In this document: positions 17,283-26,251 of the stretch, piece by piece
Numbering within the stretch: position 1 is the first letter of the stretch
Layout of the letters: each line of letters starts with the position of its first letter
Assembly (NCBI GenBank): GCA_052244495.1
Contig: JBQPXH010000004.1
Direction: 5' to 3' (one strand)
DNA length: 64,000 nucleotides
From: Cereibacter_A sp052244495
GTDB lineage: Bacteria > Pseudomonadota > Alphaproteobacteria > Rhodobacterales > Rhodobacteraceae
The notes under the pieces: model-generated
Database searches by the model: none
What the model saw: the letters and a program-made list of their open reading frames with translations, nothing else
Told to the model about the DNA's origin: nothing
Made by a program: the position numbers and the translations under genes

Positions 17283-20048
17283 ATGATGCCGAGTTGGGCG
17301 CCACGCCTCGGCATCGGCCGCGACACCGGCCAGGCCGAGCCTTCGCAGCAGGAAGAGCGGAACAGGCTGGAGGCGACGCTTCGGGCGATGCCCCACATGC
17401 TGCTCGAACTGGATGCCGACGGCCGGCTGCTGCGCAATCACGGCGGCTGGCTCGGCAACCTGCCGAAGCTTGCAGACGAGACGGTCGGCCGCTTGATCGA
17501 CGAGGTGCTGCCTGCCGACGTCGCAGCCTTCGTGCGGCGTGTCATGGAAGAGGCCGCGGCCGCCGGCGCGACCGTCGCGCGGGACTGCCAGGTCCGCGAT
17601 GCGGAAGGCGTGCGCTGGCATTCGGTTTCCGCGACGCAACTGCCGCCGATGTCCGCGAATGCCCATCCCGGCTACGTCATCGTGATCCGCGACACGACAG
17701 AGGCGCATGTCCAGCGCCAACAGGTCGACCGGCTCGGCACCTTCGCGCAACTCACCAGCAACCTCGTCATGGTCATGGACGAGAGCCAGCGGATCGAATG
17801 GGTGAATGCCGCCTTCGAGACGCAGACAGGCCACGCCCTGCAGGAAGTCAGAGGGCGCCCCCTCTGCGCGGTGCTGCGCTGTGGCGACTCCCACCAGAAC
17901 CGGACAGACCGCCTGCGCGAGATGCTGGCCTGCGGCCAGCCCGGCAGGGCCGAGATCGAGGCGACGGCCGCAAGCGGACAGCGGTTCTGGCTGGACCTCT
18001 CGATCCAGCCGCTTGTCGAGACGGATGGCGCGATCAACGGCTACATGGCCGTCGCGAGCGACATCACCACCTACAAGCGGCAGGAAGAGCAGCTTGCCGC
18101 CATGGCCGCGGAGGCTCAGGCGGCCCGCGCCCAGTTGACTGCCGCGGTCGACGTCCTGCCCGACGCCTTCGCCTATTTCGACGCGGAGGACCGGCTGGTG
18201 CTCTGCAATCCGCAGTATCACGAATATTACCCGGGCGCCTCTCCGGCCATCGTGCCCGGCGCCACCTTCGAGGAGATCCTGCGCGAGGGCCTGCGTGCCG
18301 GCGAGATGGTCGAGGCTCGCGGGCGTGAAACGGAATGGCTGGCCGAGCGGCTTTCGGCGCACCAGCTGGACAGCAACGTGCAGGAGCAGCAGCTTGCCGA
18401 CGGGCGTTGGCTCCGGGTGCTCGAGCGCCGGACCCCGGACGGGGGACGCGTCGGTCTCAGGGTGGACATCACCGCCCTGAAGGTCGCCGAGCAGCGCGCG
18501 CGGACCGACCTTGCCGCGGCCATGGACGCCTCGCACGACGGCATCGCCCTGACAGATCCCGAGGGCCGCTACACCTACATGAACAGCGCCCACCGCGAAA
18601 TGTTCGGGGTCGCGGATCCCGAGGAGATCCTCGGCCGCTCATGGAACACGCTCTATGATCCCGAAGTGGCCGACCACATCGCCGCGGTGGCGCTGCCCGT
18701 CCTGCAGAGCGAGGGCGGCTGGCGCGGAGAGCTTGTCGGGCGACGGCTGGACGGGACAGAGCTGTCGCAGGAGGTCTCGCTTACGCGAAAGGCCGATGGC
18801 GGGATCATCTGCATCTCGCGCGACATTTCCAAGCGCCTGCGCGAGCAGCAGGAACAGACGCGCCTGCGCGAAGAACTGCAGATGGCGCAGCGGCGCGAGA
18901 TCATCGGACAGCTCGCGTCGGGGCTCGCTCATGACCTGAACAACCTGCTCGCCGCGATCGGCGGGTCGGCGACGCTGATCCGGGACCTGAAGCCGGGGGC
19001 GGCCGAGGCCCACGCGCATCGCATCGTCGCCGCCACCGAGCAGGCGGGCGCGCTCGTCCGGCGTTTCCTGAGCCTCGGCCAGAGGCAGAGCAATCGCACG
19101 CGCGTCGATCTCCGCCCACTGTTGCAGGACGCGGCCGATCTGGTGCGGGCCGGCCTGCGCAACCGGACCAGGCTCACGCTTTCCCTGCCGGAGGATCCGG
19201 TCTGGATCGAGGTCGACCCGACGGACATCCTTCAGGTGGTCCTGAACCTCGTGATCAATGCGCGGGACGCGATCGCCTCGGCACCTGCGCGCGAAGCGGG
19301 CTACGAGATCGGCGTGGCTCTCGGTCTGGCCGATCCGGGCAGGCTCGCAGGGCCCTTCTCGGCGGGCAAGCCCAATCCCTCGCGGCGCCACGTCTCCATC
19401 ACCGTGGCGGACAATGGTCCGGGCATCGACACGGCGACGCAGGCCAAGGTCTTCCAGCCCTACTTCTCGACCAAGGGAGCGGCGGGCACGGGGCTGGGCC
19501 TCGCCATCGTGACCGGGGTGCTGGCCGCGAACCACGGCGCCATCGCACTGGAGAGCGAACCGGGCGAGGGCACGACATTCACCGTCCTCTGGCCGACCGA
19601 AGCCGTCGAATTGCCCGAGGCGCCCGCCGCACCGGCGCCCGAGACCGCAAGCGCCCTCACCGGCCGGCTTACAGGACGGACGGTGCTGGTCGTGGACGAC
19701 AACACCGATGTGCTGAGGGTGCTGTCGGCCTTTCTCGAGCAGGCCGGAGCCGAGGTCGTGCCCTGCGCCGATCCTCGCGACGCGCTCGAGGCGCTGCGGG
19801 ACGACCCCTGCATGTGGGACCTGCTGGTCACCGACTTCGACATGCCGCATGTCACGGGTGCCGAGCTGGGACAGGCCGCGAACGAACTCTCGCCCGAGCT
19901 TCCGGTCCTTCTGATCACGGCCCTTCCCGATTGGCGCAGCCGGATGAGCCGTGCTTCGCCGCGCTTCGCGGCAGTGCTCGGCAAGCCCCTGACGAGGAGC
20001 GACTTCCTGACCGCCGCCGAGGCTGCGATGCAGCAGGCCAAAGGATAG
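17283..20048 (+). CDS. Hybrid histidine kinase with four PAS domains and a receiver
   Basis: A 921-residue soluble kinase with no clear membrane segment. Four PAS-like sensor regions lie at about 25-145, 150-265, 280-400 and 410-525. The H-box QLASGLAHDLNNLLAAIGG (His550) is NtrB-like; the ATPase domain has LNLVINARDA, DNGPGID and FSTKGAAGTGLGLAIV. A C-terminal receiver carries Asp851 in LLVTDFDMPH. No heme- or flavin-specific motif was recognised, so the signal is unknown. It is not HupT, which is much shorter. The start ATG-ATG at 17283 has only a weak GGGCC upstream, so the exact start is uncertain. It converges on the glycanase gene at 20103. Confidence 0.88.
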   Translation: MMPSWAPRLGIGRDTGQAEPSQQEERNRLEATLRAMPHMLLELDADGRLLRNHGGWLGNLPKLADETVGRLIDEVLPADVAAFVRRVMEEAAAAGATVARDCQVRDAEGVRWHSVSATQLPPMSANAHPGYVIVIRDTTEAHVQRQQVDRLGTFAQLTSNLVMVMDESQRIEWVNAAFETQTGHALQEVRGRPLCAVLRCGDSHQNRTDRLREMLACGQPGRAEIEATAASGQRFWLDLSIQPLVETDGAINGYMAVASDITTYKRQEEQLAAMAAEAQAARAQLTAAVDVLPDAFAYFDAEDRLVLCNPQYHEYYPGASPAIVPGATFEEILREGLRAGEMVEARGRETEWLAERLSAHQLDSNVQEQQLADGRWLRVLERRTPDGGRVGLRVDITALKVAEQRARTDLAAAMDASHDGIALTDPEGRYTYMNSAHREMFGVADPEEILGRSWNTLYDPEVADHIAAVALPVLQSEGGWRGELVGRRLDGTELSQEVSLTRKADGGIICISRDISKRLREQQEQTRLREELQMAQRREIIGQLASGLAHDLNNLLAAIGGSATLIRDLKPGAAEAHAHRIVAATEQAGALVRRFLSLGQRQSNRTRVDLRPLLQDAADLVRAGLRNRTRLTLSLPEDPVWIEVDPTDILQVVLNLVINARDAIASAPAREAGYEIGVALGLADPGRLAGPFSAGKPNPSRRHVSITVADNGPGIDTATQAKVFQPYFSTKGAAGTGLGLAIVTGVLAANHGAIALESEPGEGTTFTVLWPTEAVELPEAPAAPAPETASALTGRLTGRTVLVVDDNTDVLRVLSAFLEQAGAEVVPCADPRDALEALRDDPCMWDLLVTDFDMPHVTGAELGQAANELSPELPVLLITALPDWRSRMSRASPRFAAVLGKPLTRSDFLTAAEAAMQQAKG

Positions 20049-20102
20049 GAGCGGCGGCTGAAGACCCTTCGCCGCCGGACAGGTGCAGGCCGCCGAGGGA
20101 GG

Positions 20103-21578
20103 TCAGGCGAACAGGAAGTCCTGCGAGGTCAGGTCCATGCCCTGCACGCCCCGGAGCAGGATCGAGTCGCTTCCGGACAATACGACGAGCGTGTCCGCTC
20201 CCACCTGGCGGAGTTCGGCGATCCGGTCGTATCCGTGGATTTCGAGCCGGTCCTCGGACCCTCCGGCCACAAAATCCGTGATCACGTCGCATCCCTGCCC
20301 CGAGCTGAACACGAAGACGTCGTTTCCGGCGCCGCCGGTGAGCACGTCGCGGCCCGACCCGCCGACGAGCCTGTCGGCCCCGAGGCCGCCGAGGAGACGG
20401 TCACTTCCGGCGCAGCCTTGCAGCCTGTCGTCCCCGTCGCCCCCCAGCAGCGTGTCCCGTCCCCAGGCCGCAATCAGGTCGTCGTCACCCGCGCGTCCGT
20501 CCAACCTGTCGTTGCCGCCGCCGCCGGCAAGACGGTTCGCTGCGCCGTTACCGACGATCGTGTTCGACTGGGTGTTCCCGGTGCCGTTGATCGCGCCAGC
20601 GCCGGTCAGCACGAGCCGTTCGAGATTGGCGCCGAGCCTGAAGCTCACCGCGGAATGGACCGTGTCCGTGCCTTCGCCCGACCGCTCGATCACCTCGTCG
20701 CCAAGGGCATCGACATGGTAGAGGTCGTTGCCCGCGCCGCCATACATGCGATCCGCACCCGCGCCGCCCTCCATCGTGTCGTTGCCGGCGAAGCCGTAGA
20801 GAAGATCGGCCGCCGCCGTTCCCTGCACCGCATTCGCGGCCCGGGTTCCGTAGACCGTGCTGTCGGACGGCAAGCGGACGTTTTCGACATAGCCGGTCAA
20901 GGTGGCGCTCGGTTGTTCCATGCGGCCTGCCCACGGCTCGAGTTCCGGCGGCGTCGCCCAGAGGTCGACGAGGCTTGCCAGCGGGCCCGGATCCCAGACG
21001 CCTCCCTCGACGTAGGAGGCATCGATCACGGCCACCGTCTCGCCGTCCACCCGGAAGGTCGCGTCGTGGTTCGTCACCTGGATCTCGTAGACATGCGGCG
21101 CCAGTGCAGCATCGAAGCCGAGGTCGATGACCAGAGGTTCACGCATCGTGACGTGGTTGCCGGACCGGTCGAGGAAATGCACCGCGAGGTGGATCTCCGT
21201 CGTGTCTCCGCCCGCGAACTCGATGTCGTATTCGCGCCAGGGCTGTGTCCGGTAGTCGTCCTGATAGAGGAAGAGGCCGAAGACGGTGCCGTCGATCATG
21301 CGCGGAGCCTGCGCCATCCAGCTCCATGTGCCGGTCGTGAAGGCCGCATTCGACTGGAACTCGCCGCCGACCCATGGCCGGGTGGAGCTGTCATGCGATC
21401 TGCTCAGCGTGAGAGCGATCCGGTCGTCGTCGAGCACCTGCACATGGTCCTCAGACCACGTCGTCAGATAGGACTGGCCGGCATCCCATGTCGACACCTG
21501 AAAATCGTTGCCGCCGTGACGGAAGAACATCCACGCATCCCCTGCCGTTTCTGTCTCGTCCGGCAGATGCGGAATCAA
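20103..21578 (-). CDS. Secreted GH16-type beta-glycanase with RTX repeats
   Basis: 491 residues. The N-terminal half (about 1-240) is a GH16 beta-jelly-roll: WREYDIEF at 114-121 matches the catalytic ExDxxE with Glu116, Asp118 and Glu120, preceded by GTWSWMAQAPRMIDGTVFGLFLYQDD. The C-terminal half has glycine-aspartate RTX nonapeptides (GGAGADRMYGGAGND, GGGGNDRLDG, GGDGDDRLQG, GGSGRDVLTGGAGNDVF), the calcium-binding type I secretion module. There is no Sec signal, as expected. The layout resembles ExsH of Sinorhizobium meliloti, which trims succinoglycan, and the gene borders a polysaccharide operon. The start is uncertain: TTG 21578 opens the frame but lacks a clear ribosome site; ATG 21530 has AGGGG upstream. 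Confidence 0.85.
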   Translation of the reverse strand: MIPHLPDETETAGDAWMFFRHGGNDFQVSTWDAGQSYLTTWSEDHVQVLDDDRIALTLSRSHDSSTRPWVGGEFQSNAAFTTGTWSWMAQAPRMIDGTVFGLFLYQDDYRTQPWREYDIEFAGGDTTEIHLAVHFLDRSGNHVTMREPLVIDLGFDAALAPHVYEIQVTNHDATFRVDGETVAVIDASYVEGGVWDPGPLASLVDLWATPPELEPWAGRMEQPSATLTGYVENVRLPSDSTVYGTRAANAVQGTAAADLLYGFAGNDTMEGGAGADRMYGGAGNDLYHVDALGDEVIERSGEGTDTVHSAVSFRLGANLERLVLTGAGAINGTGNTQSNTIVGNGAANRLAGGGGNDRLDGRAGDDDLIAAWGRDTLLGGDGDDRLQGCAGSDRLLGGLGADRLVGGSGRDVLTGGAGNDVFVFSSGQGCDVITDFVAGGSEDRLEIHGYDRIAELRQVGADTLVVLSGSDSILLRGVQGMDLTSQDFLFA

Positions 21579-21592
21579 CCAGGACGTGAAAG

Positions 21593-21638
21593 CTGACTAA
21601 CGGGGTAATGGGGCGCAAGAACGACAGGATTTAGTCAG
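21593..21638. promoter_or_regulatory. CTGACTAA/TTAGTCAG inverted repeat upstream of the glycanase
   Basis: Perfect 8-bp arms CTGACTAA (21593-21600) and TTAGTCAG (21631-21638), 30 bases apart, just upstream of the glycanase start. The rest of the gap between the glycanase and the next minus-strand gene (21579-21890, 312 bases) holds no supported gene; it is locally AT-richer around 21760-21790. An operator or looping site is possible; no known regulator is recognised. Confidence 0.35.
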
Positions 21639-21890
21639 GGCGACATACTTACGGCGGACGCCCCGACCCATGCGGATGCGACACCGGCAACTGCCTGCCG
21701 AGGAGACAGACGGCTTCGGGCATCACACCGCCTGCCGCATCCACGGGGGCACCCGAGGCGATGAAATTATCTATTGGGGAAATCTCGCCCGCGCGGGGTT
21801 TCGGGAAAAGATGCCTCGATGCGTCACGAGCGGCAAGCGGCAGTCCGCCCCCGCGGCATCACGCGCCGCGGACCGGCCTCTGCCAGGAAG

Positions 21891-22904
21891 TCAGGTCCGG
21901 GCCGGCACGGAGGGTCGTCCGGCCCGGACCGGCGGAGGCAGAGCCTGGCCGAGGTGACGCGCGAACCATGCGGCGGTCTGCGGCAGGCCGTCGGAGAGAG
22001 GCACGCGCGGCTCCCATCCGAGAAGGCGTCGCGCCCGCTCGATGTCCGGCCGGCGGCGGCGCGGGTCGTCCTCGGGGAGCGGATGATGGACTACCCCGCC
22101 GGCAGTGGGCACAAGGCGCCGCACGAGCGCGGCGAGTTGCGTGACGGTGAACTCTCCGGGATTGCCGAGATTGATCGCGCAGTCGGGGGCCTCGGCCGTC
22201 TCCATCAGCGCCATCAGGCCGACCACCAGATCCGTGACGTAGCAGAACGAGCGGGTCTGCTCGCCCGTGCCGTATATCGTGAGAGGCTCGCCCCTGAGCG
22301 CCTGCACCAGCAGGTTCGACACGATGCGACCATCGTCGGGGCGCATGTGCGGGCCGTAGGTGTTGAAGATCCGCGCCACGCGGACATCGACACGCGCGCG
22401 GCGGCGGTAGTCGAAGCAGAGCGTCTCGCCTGCCCGCTTGCCCTCGTCATAACAGGCGCGCGAGCCGGTGCAGTTGACGTTGCCGCGGTAGTCCTCGGGC
22501 TGGGGGTGGATTTCGGGGTCGCCGTAGACCTCGGAGGTGGAGGCCTGGAGGAAGCGCGCGCCATGCGCCTCGGCCAGCGCGAGAAGGTTCTGCGTGCCCA
22601 CGACATTGGTCATCATCGTGTGGACCGGATCGGCCTGATACTGCGGCGGCGACGCAGGGCTGGCGAGGTTGTAGACGCGCTGCACCGCTTCGCTTAGCCG
22701 GATCGGCTCGATCACGTCCTGCCTGACCAGGCGGAACTCGCGAAAATTGCAGAGAGCCTGCACGTTCTCCATCGACCCGGTAAGGAAGCTGTCCAGGCAG
22801 ATCACGCGATGACCCTGCCGCAGCAGCGCCTCGCAGAGATGCGAGCCCACGAAGCCCGCCCCTCCGGCGACGAGGACGGTCATCTGTGCGGTTCTCTTGA
22901 GCAT
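21891..22904 (-). CDS. UDP-glucuronate decarboxylase-like NAD-dependent epimerase
   Basis: Extended short-chain dehydrogenase, 337 residues, closest in appearance to UXS (UDP-glucuronate to UDP-xylose). The Rossmann motif VLVAGGAGFVGSHLCEALL is at residue 10. The active site has STSEVYGDPEIHPQPE and the Tyr-x3-Lys in RACYDEGKRAGE; RIFNTYGPHMRPDDGRIVSN is typical of UXS. The start is ATG 22904 with GGAGG 7 bases upstream. It is the last gene, in transcription order, of a minus-strand sugar cluster beginning at 30461. Product sugar inferred. Confidence 0.85.
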   Translation of the reverse strand: MLKRTAQMTVLVAGGAGFVGSHLCEALLRQGHRVICLDSFLTGSMENVQALCNFREFRLVRQDVIEPIRLSEAVQRVYNLASPASPPQYQADPVHTMMTNVVGTQNLLALAEAHGARFLQASTSEVYGDPEIHPQPEDYRGNVNCTGSRACYDEGKRAGETLCFDYRRRARVDVRVARIFNTYGPHMRPDDGRIVSNLLVQALRGEPLTIYGTGEQTRSFCYVTDLVVGLMALMETAEAPDCAINLGNPGEFTVTQLAALVRRLVPTAGGVVHHPLPEDDPRRRRPDIERARRLLGWEPRVPLSDGLPQTAAWFARHLGQALPPPVRAGRPSVPART

Positions 22905-22976
22905 GGGAATCCTCCGTTCTCCCGGCGCAACCTGCGCTCTGCATCACCGCCTATCGCCACACGCGCTCCTTCCGCG

Positions 22977-24053
22977 TCAGGCCGCCGCCGCCCCCTGCCG
23001 TTGAAGTGCCTCGGCCAGTTCACGGGCCCTTGCGCGGCCCGTATGGCGTGCCAGCACCCGACGCTGTGCCGCATGGCCGAGCGCCGCGCGCGCTTCTTCA
23101 CTGACGCCCGCGAGGGCTTGCACGACGTCTTCCGTCTCCCGCGCGATCAGGATCGCCTCGCGATCCGGGAACAGCTCGTCCAGTCCCTGCCAGTCGTCCG
23201 AGATGACGGGTGTCGCACAGGCCGCGGCCTCGAACAGGCGAACAGACGGCGACCAGCCCATCCGGCGCATGGCGGCCCGCGTGACGTTCAGCGTGTAACG
23301 CTGGCGGCTGTAGAAGGTGGCATGGTCGCCCGGCGCCAGATGTTCGATCCGTTCGACATTCGCGGGCCAGTCGATACCGGCCGGGTAGGAGGGGCCTGCC
23401 ACGACGAAGCGCCTGTCCGGCAGCCGCCGGGCGGGTTCGATCAGCAGCGCCTCGAGCGTCGGCTGCCGGTCGGGGCTGTAGGTGCCGAGATAGCCCAGAT
23501 CCCAGCACGGCTCGCCGGGCACGGGATGGTAGCGGTCGGGATCGACGGCGCAGTAGAGCGCCCGTGCCGCCCGCGCGCCGCGGACCTCCTCGAGATGACG
23601 GAGCACCTCGCCCCCGGAGAACGAGAAGTAGAGATCGAAAAGCGGCACCTGCCGCGCGGCGAGAAATTCCTCCTGCCCCTCGTCCAGAAGGCCCAGCGTG
23701 ACCGGCGTGTCGATGTCGTAAAAGGCCAGGAGAGGCGGGCCGAGCGCGGCCACCGCATCGATCACCTCGCGCCCCTCGGGGACATAGGAGCCGACGATCA
23801 CGGCATCCGCGCCCCGGATCCGGTCGGCCCAGCGGCCGGCAAGTTCGTCCAGCCCCCGGTAGAACTCCAGCCGGCAGAAGTCGGGGTCGGACAGGTCGCG
23901 GTTCTCGGCGTACCAGGGCACGTCGCGCTCGAGGAAGAGCACGCGGTGTCCCTCGGCTGCGAGCCCGCGCAGGAGCGCGCGGTAGGTGGTGGCATGCCCG
24001 TTGCCCCAGGACGACGAGAGCGAGAGGCCGATGACGACGATGTCGAGGCTCAT
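22977..24053 (-). CDS. CgeB-like glycosyltransferase, copy 3
   Basis: 358 residues, GT-B-type glycosyltransferase of the CgeB/glycosyl-transferases-group-1 kind. The N-terminus SLSSSWGNGHATTYRALLRGLAAEGHRVLFLERD is clearly related to the starts of the next two genes, and the C-terminal donor-site segment GWSPSVRLFEAAACATPVISDDWQGLDELFPD recurs in them. So the three look like tandem duplicates that have diverged. ATG 24053 overlaps the stop of the gene transcribed before it. Donor and acceptor sugars are unknown. Confidence 0.78.
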   Translation of the reverse strand: MSLDIVVIGLSLSSSWGNGHATTYRALLRGLAAEGHRVLFLERDVPWYAENRDLSDPDFCRLEFYRGLDELAGRWADRIRGADAVIVGSYVPEGREVIDAVAALGPPLLAFYDIDTPVTLGLLDEGQEEFLAARQVPLFDLYFSFSGGEVLRHLEEVRGARAARALYCAVDPDRYHPVPGEPCWDLGYLGTYSPDRQPTLEALLIEPARRLPDRRFVVAGPSYPAGIDWPANVERIEHLAPGDHATFYSRQRYTLNVTRAAMRRMGWSPSVRLFEAAACATPVISDDWQGLDELFPDREAILIARETEDVVQALAGVSEEARAALGHAAQRRVLARHTGRARARELAEALQRQGAAAA

Positions 24054-25141
24054 TCCGCCGCCTCCATTCTTGCGAGATGCCGCTGGAACAGCGCATCGGC
24101 CTGTATCGCCCGGTGTGCGTAGGTATGCTCGGACAGCACGCGGCGCAGCGCCGCCTCTCCGATGAGCCGGGCGCGTTCGTTGCCGACGGTTCGGACGAGT
24201 TCGGCCACGTCCCGGCCGTCGCGGGCGACGAGCACCTCACGCTCGGGGTTGAGGAAGAGCTCGATCCCCTCCCAGGCGTCGGTCACGAGACATGCCCCCG
24301 CCCCCGCCGCCTCGAAGACGCGGGTGGCGGGCGAGAAGCCGTTCGCCGCCATGCTGTCGCGGGAGATGTTCAGAACCAGCCGGGGCGTGACGTTCAGCGC
24401 GTTGTGGTCGGCCGTGCCGACATGGCCCAGACGGCGGACGTTTGGAGGGAAGGACTGGTCGTGCCACCCCGATCCGCCGAGGAGGAAGCGCCCCCCCGGC
24501 ACCGCAGAGGCGGCATTGGTGAAGAACTCGGCCACGCGCGCGTCGCGATCCGGCAGGCGATTGCCGAGAAAGGCGAGGTCGCCGGTGAAGCGGTCCTGCG
24601 GCGCCACGGGATAATGGGTCTCGGGATCGAGCGCGTTGTAGACAGGCACGCAGTCGCGCGCGCCGAGCGCGCGGTAGGCCGCGACCACCGGATCGCCGCC
24701 CCCGTAGGTCAGCACGAGGTCGATCCGCCCCAGTGCCCGGCGCAGCGGATGGTCGGGGGTGGCCTGCATCTCGGCCAGCGTCGCGGGCGCATCGACGTCC
24801 CAGAATACGCGGAGTGCGTCGGGCCGCGCCGCACGCAGCACCTCGGCCAGCAGGAGGTCGTCCTCGTAGCCCACGCCCGAGCATTTCACCACGATGTCCG
24901 CCTGCCCCGCCTCGGCCGCGGCGCGCATCAGTGCCTCGGGCGTGCCGTCATAGACCACGACGCGACACCAGTCGGGCGGATCCATGTCGCGGTTCTTCTG
25001 CCGGTCATAGACATCCGGCTCGTAGAAGGTCACGCGGTAGCCGAGGCCCGCAAGCGCCCGGATCATGCCGCGGTAGTAGGTGGCCGCCCCGTTCCAGTAG
25101 GCCGAGACAAGGCTGGATCCGTAGAAGGCGATGCTCCGCAT
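24050..25141 (-). CDS. CgeB-like glycosyltransferase, copy 2
   Basis: 363 residues. The start is ATG 25141 (MRSIAFYGSSLVSAYWNGAATYYRG), overlapping the TGA of the preceding gene; the upstream open frame to 25375 lies inside that gene. EPDVYDRQKNRDMDPPDW and NGFSPATRVFEAAGAGACLVTDAWEGIELFLNPEREVLVARDG match CgeB-type transferases. It is paralogous to both neighbours and translationally coupled to them. Confidence 0.78.
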   Translation of the reverse strand: MRSIAFYGSSLVSAYWNGAATYYRGMIRALAGLGYRVTFYEPDVYDRQKNRDMDPPDWCRVVVYDGTPEALMRAAAEAGQADIVVKCSGVGYEDDLLLAEVLRAARPDALRVFWDVDAPATLAEMQATPDHPLRRALGRIDLVLTYGGGDPVVAAYRALGARDCVPVYNALDPETHYPVAPQDRFTGDLAFLGNRLPDRDARVAEFFTNAASAVPGGRFLLGGSGWHDQSFPPNVRRLGHVGTADHNALNVTPRLVLNISRDSMAANGFSPATRVFEAAGAGACLVTDAWEGIELFLNPEREVLVARDGRDVAELVRTVGNERARLIGEAALRRVLSEHTYAHRAIQADALFQRHLARMEAAE

Positions 25142-26250
25142 CAGGCCACCTCCGCCGTCCGGGCCTGCAGGCCCAGCTGTCCCACGATGGTCAACAGGTC
25201 GTCCACGCGGTGGCGGCAGGTGTGGCGGCTGCGGATCGTGGCGAGCCCGCTTTCGGCCAGCGCCTCCGCCAGATCGCGGTCGTGCAGCACCGCCCGCAGG
25301 TGGCGCTCCATCTCGGCGCCGTCCCGCGCCACCAGGAAGTCGGTGCCGGTGCGGAAGAGCCCCTCCGTGTCGCACCAGGGCGCCGAGACCAGCGGGATGC
25401 CGCAGGCCAGCGCCTCGAAGACGCGGATCGTCGGAATGCCCGGCAGTGCCTCGACGTAAGGCCTCCGAGGCACATGGACGGTCACGCGATGACGCGCGAA
25501 GGCTGCGGGCACCTCGGCGTTCGGGATCCAGCCGCCATAGGCGATGCCCGCCGCGGCAAGCCGGCCGAGCGCCTCGGCCGGATAGCGCACGCCCCGCACG
25601 GTGGCGCGCAGCCCGAGCCGCGCCACGGGGTCGATCAGGAACTCCGCCAACTCGGCGCTGCGCTCGCCGTCGCCCCAGTTCCCGATCCAGATCAGCTCGC
25701 CCTCGGCCTCCGCCGGCATCGGGCGGAAGAGCGCATCGTCCGCCGCCTCATGCCAGGTGAAGACCTGCCGCCCCCAGCCCGCCTTGAGGTAGGTCTCGCG
25801 CAGGGCCTCGCCGAAGGCCAGCACCCCGTCATATCCCGACAGGTCCAGCCCGCCGATCTCGCCATCCGCGCTGACGGCGCGATGGTGGGTGTCGTGGAAG
25901 AGAAGGAGGAACCGGCCGCCCTGCCGACGCGCCCGGCCGATCCGCGCGACGAGAGCCGGATCCGTCCACTCGTGCACGACGACGACGTCGGCGGCGCCGA
26001 GGGCTGTCTCGTGGTCGAAGTCCGGTGCGTAGCTTCGAGAATGAAGATCGGGAAAAGCATGCGTGAATGCCGTGATCGCCGCGGGTCCGGCGTCCGCCTC
26101 GAGGTTCGTCCGGCTCCAGCCACCCGAAGGCTCGAGCGCAAGCGCCTCGTGGCCGCGCTGCACGAGGTCGCGCATGACCCCGCGCAGGAAATGGGCATTG
26201 CCGTGATTCCAGTCCGAGACGAGAGAATGGGTGTAGAACAGGACCTTCAT
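25141..26250 (-). CDS. CgeB-like glycosyltransferase, copy 1
   Basis: 369 residues. The start is ATG 26250 (MKVLFYTHSLVSDWNHGNAHFLRGVMRDLVQRGHEALALEP). The donor-site segment LPGIPTIRVFEALACGIPLVSAPWCDTEGLFRTGTDFLVARDG matches those of the two downstream paralogues. It begins 1 base after the stop of the GT4 gene transcribed before it and shares its last bases with the next gene. Substrate unknown. Confidence 0.78.
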   Translation of the reverse strand: MKVLFYTHSLVSDWNHGNAHFLRGVMRDLVQRGHEALALEPSGGWSRTNLEADAGPAAITAFTHAFPDLHSRSYAPDFDHETALGAADVVVVHEWTDPALVARIGRARRQGGRFLLLFHDTHHRAVSADGEIGGLDLSGYDGVLAFGEALRETYLKAGWGRQVFTWHEAADDALFRPMPAEAEGELIWIGNWGDGERSAELAEFLIDPVARLGLRATVRGVRYPAEALGRLAAAGIAYGGWIPNAEVPAAFARHRVTVHVPRRPYVEALPGIPTIRVFEALACGIPLVSAPWCDTEGLFRTGTDFLVARDGAEMERHLRAVLHDRDLAEALAESGLATIRSRHTCRHRVDDLLTIVGQLGLQARTAEVA

Positions 26251-26251
26251 G

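Noticed and set aside
20270..20800. Repeat array that might look CRISPR-like
   Set aside because: It is the coding sequence of glycine-aspartate RTX repeats; there are no constant repeats with unique spacers.
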